Source: Clostridiales bacterium
Lineage (GTDB): Bacteria; Bacillota; Clostridia; Christensenellales; CAG-138
Direction: 5' to 3'
DNA length: 13,809 nucleotides
NCBI GenBank assembly: GCA_004554165.1
Contig: SFNQ01000039.1
Coordinates: 1 to 13,809, forward strand
Of this stretch, positions 13,793-13,809 are shown in pieces (the stretch's first letter is position 1; every line of letters starts with the position of its first letter). The position numbers and the translations under genes were made by a program. The notes beneath the pieces were generated by a model. It saw nothing but the letters and a program-made list of their open reading frames with translations. It did no database searches and was not told where the DNA came from.

Positions 13793-13809
13793 ATGGCAAG
13801 AAAGTATAC
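13793..13809 (+). CDS. Start of the IS transposase gene (partial)
   Basis: Only 17 nt are in the window, encoding MARKY. The ATG has AGGAGG 8 nt upstream, within the hairpin. An IS3-type OrfA is the best guess from this N-terminus and the flanking IS-like end; the rest of the gene is not available. Confidence 0.45.

Larger units (their letters stand above)
13713..13809 (+). mobile_element. Left end of an insertion sequence (IS3-like), cut by the window edge
   Basis: From about 13713 the sequence changes to TGGACTGTATCCCGTTAAAC, continuing into GGACA, which resembles an IS terminal repeat and contains the palindrome CCGTTAAACGG. About 80 nt later an ATG with a strong ribosome binding site begins MARKY, a start typical of IS3-family OrfA. 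The right end and most of the transposase lie beyond the window, so the family is tentative and the exact left border uncertain. Confidence 0.5.

Noticed and set aside
1..13809. tRNA, rRNA, riboswitch or CRISPR features
   Set aside because: No convincing cloverleaf, ribosomal or known riboswitch core was found by eye on either strand; a covariance-model search would be needed to exclude them fully.

Overview
The window looks like a chromosomal segment of a GC-rich, Gram-positive Clostridia-type bacterium (Bacillota, probably a gut anaerobe) carrying an inserted mobile element. The evidence is strong AGGAGG-type ribosome binding sites, a Firmicutes-type integrative element, a TnpV remnant and LytR-CpsA-Psr (LCP) wall enzymes. 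The species cannot be named from the sequence.

Region 1 (1-~4360), moderate GC: the int-proximal end of an integrative mobilizable element. A leftward operon holds an excisionase (xis), a small ORF of about 83 codons and a MobA/MobL relaxase. Divergently, an XRE repressor-like gene is followed by a Tn916-type tyrosine integrase. The divergent control region has two near-consensus sigma70-type promoters among repeated TTGCAA boxes. Three inverted repeats just upstream of the relaxase make a good oriT candidate. No type IV secretion or replication gene is visible, so the element is probably mobilized in trans; its left end lies outside the window.

Region 2 (~4360-5290), AT-richer: a GNAT acetyltransferase gene and a tnpV remnant that is both truncated and frameshifted. 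This looks like accessory or mobile debris.

Region 3 (5290-12703), GC-rich, host-like: a VOC-family gene, then a divergent cell-envelope locus. Leftward are a GT2-GtrA membrane glycosyltransferase, a phosphodiester glycosidase (NAGPA) domain protein and a small two-helix membrane protein. Rightward are two tandem 634-residue LCP proteins. They share an LCP domain, a Pro/Thr-rich spacer and a C-terminal domain ending in the same nine residues, which I do not recognise as a standard LCP accessory domain. The locus probably attaches a lipid-linked glycan to the wall.

Region 4 (12704-13809): a short overlapping ORF, a uridine-kinase-like P-loop kinase, and the left end of an insertion sequence. 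The first codons of the IS transposase lie behind a hairpin that buries its Shine-Dalgarno sequence.
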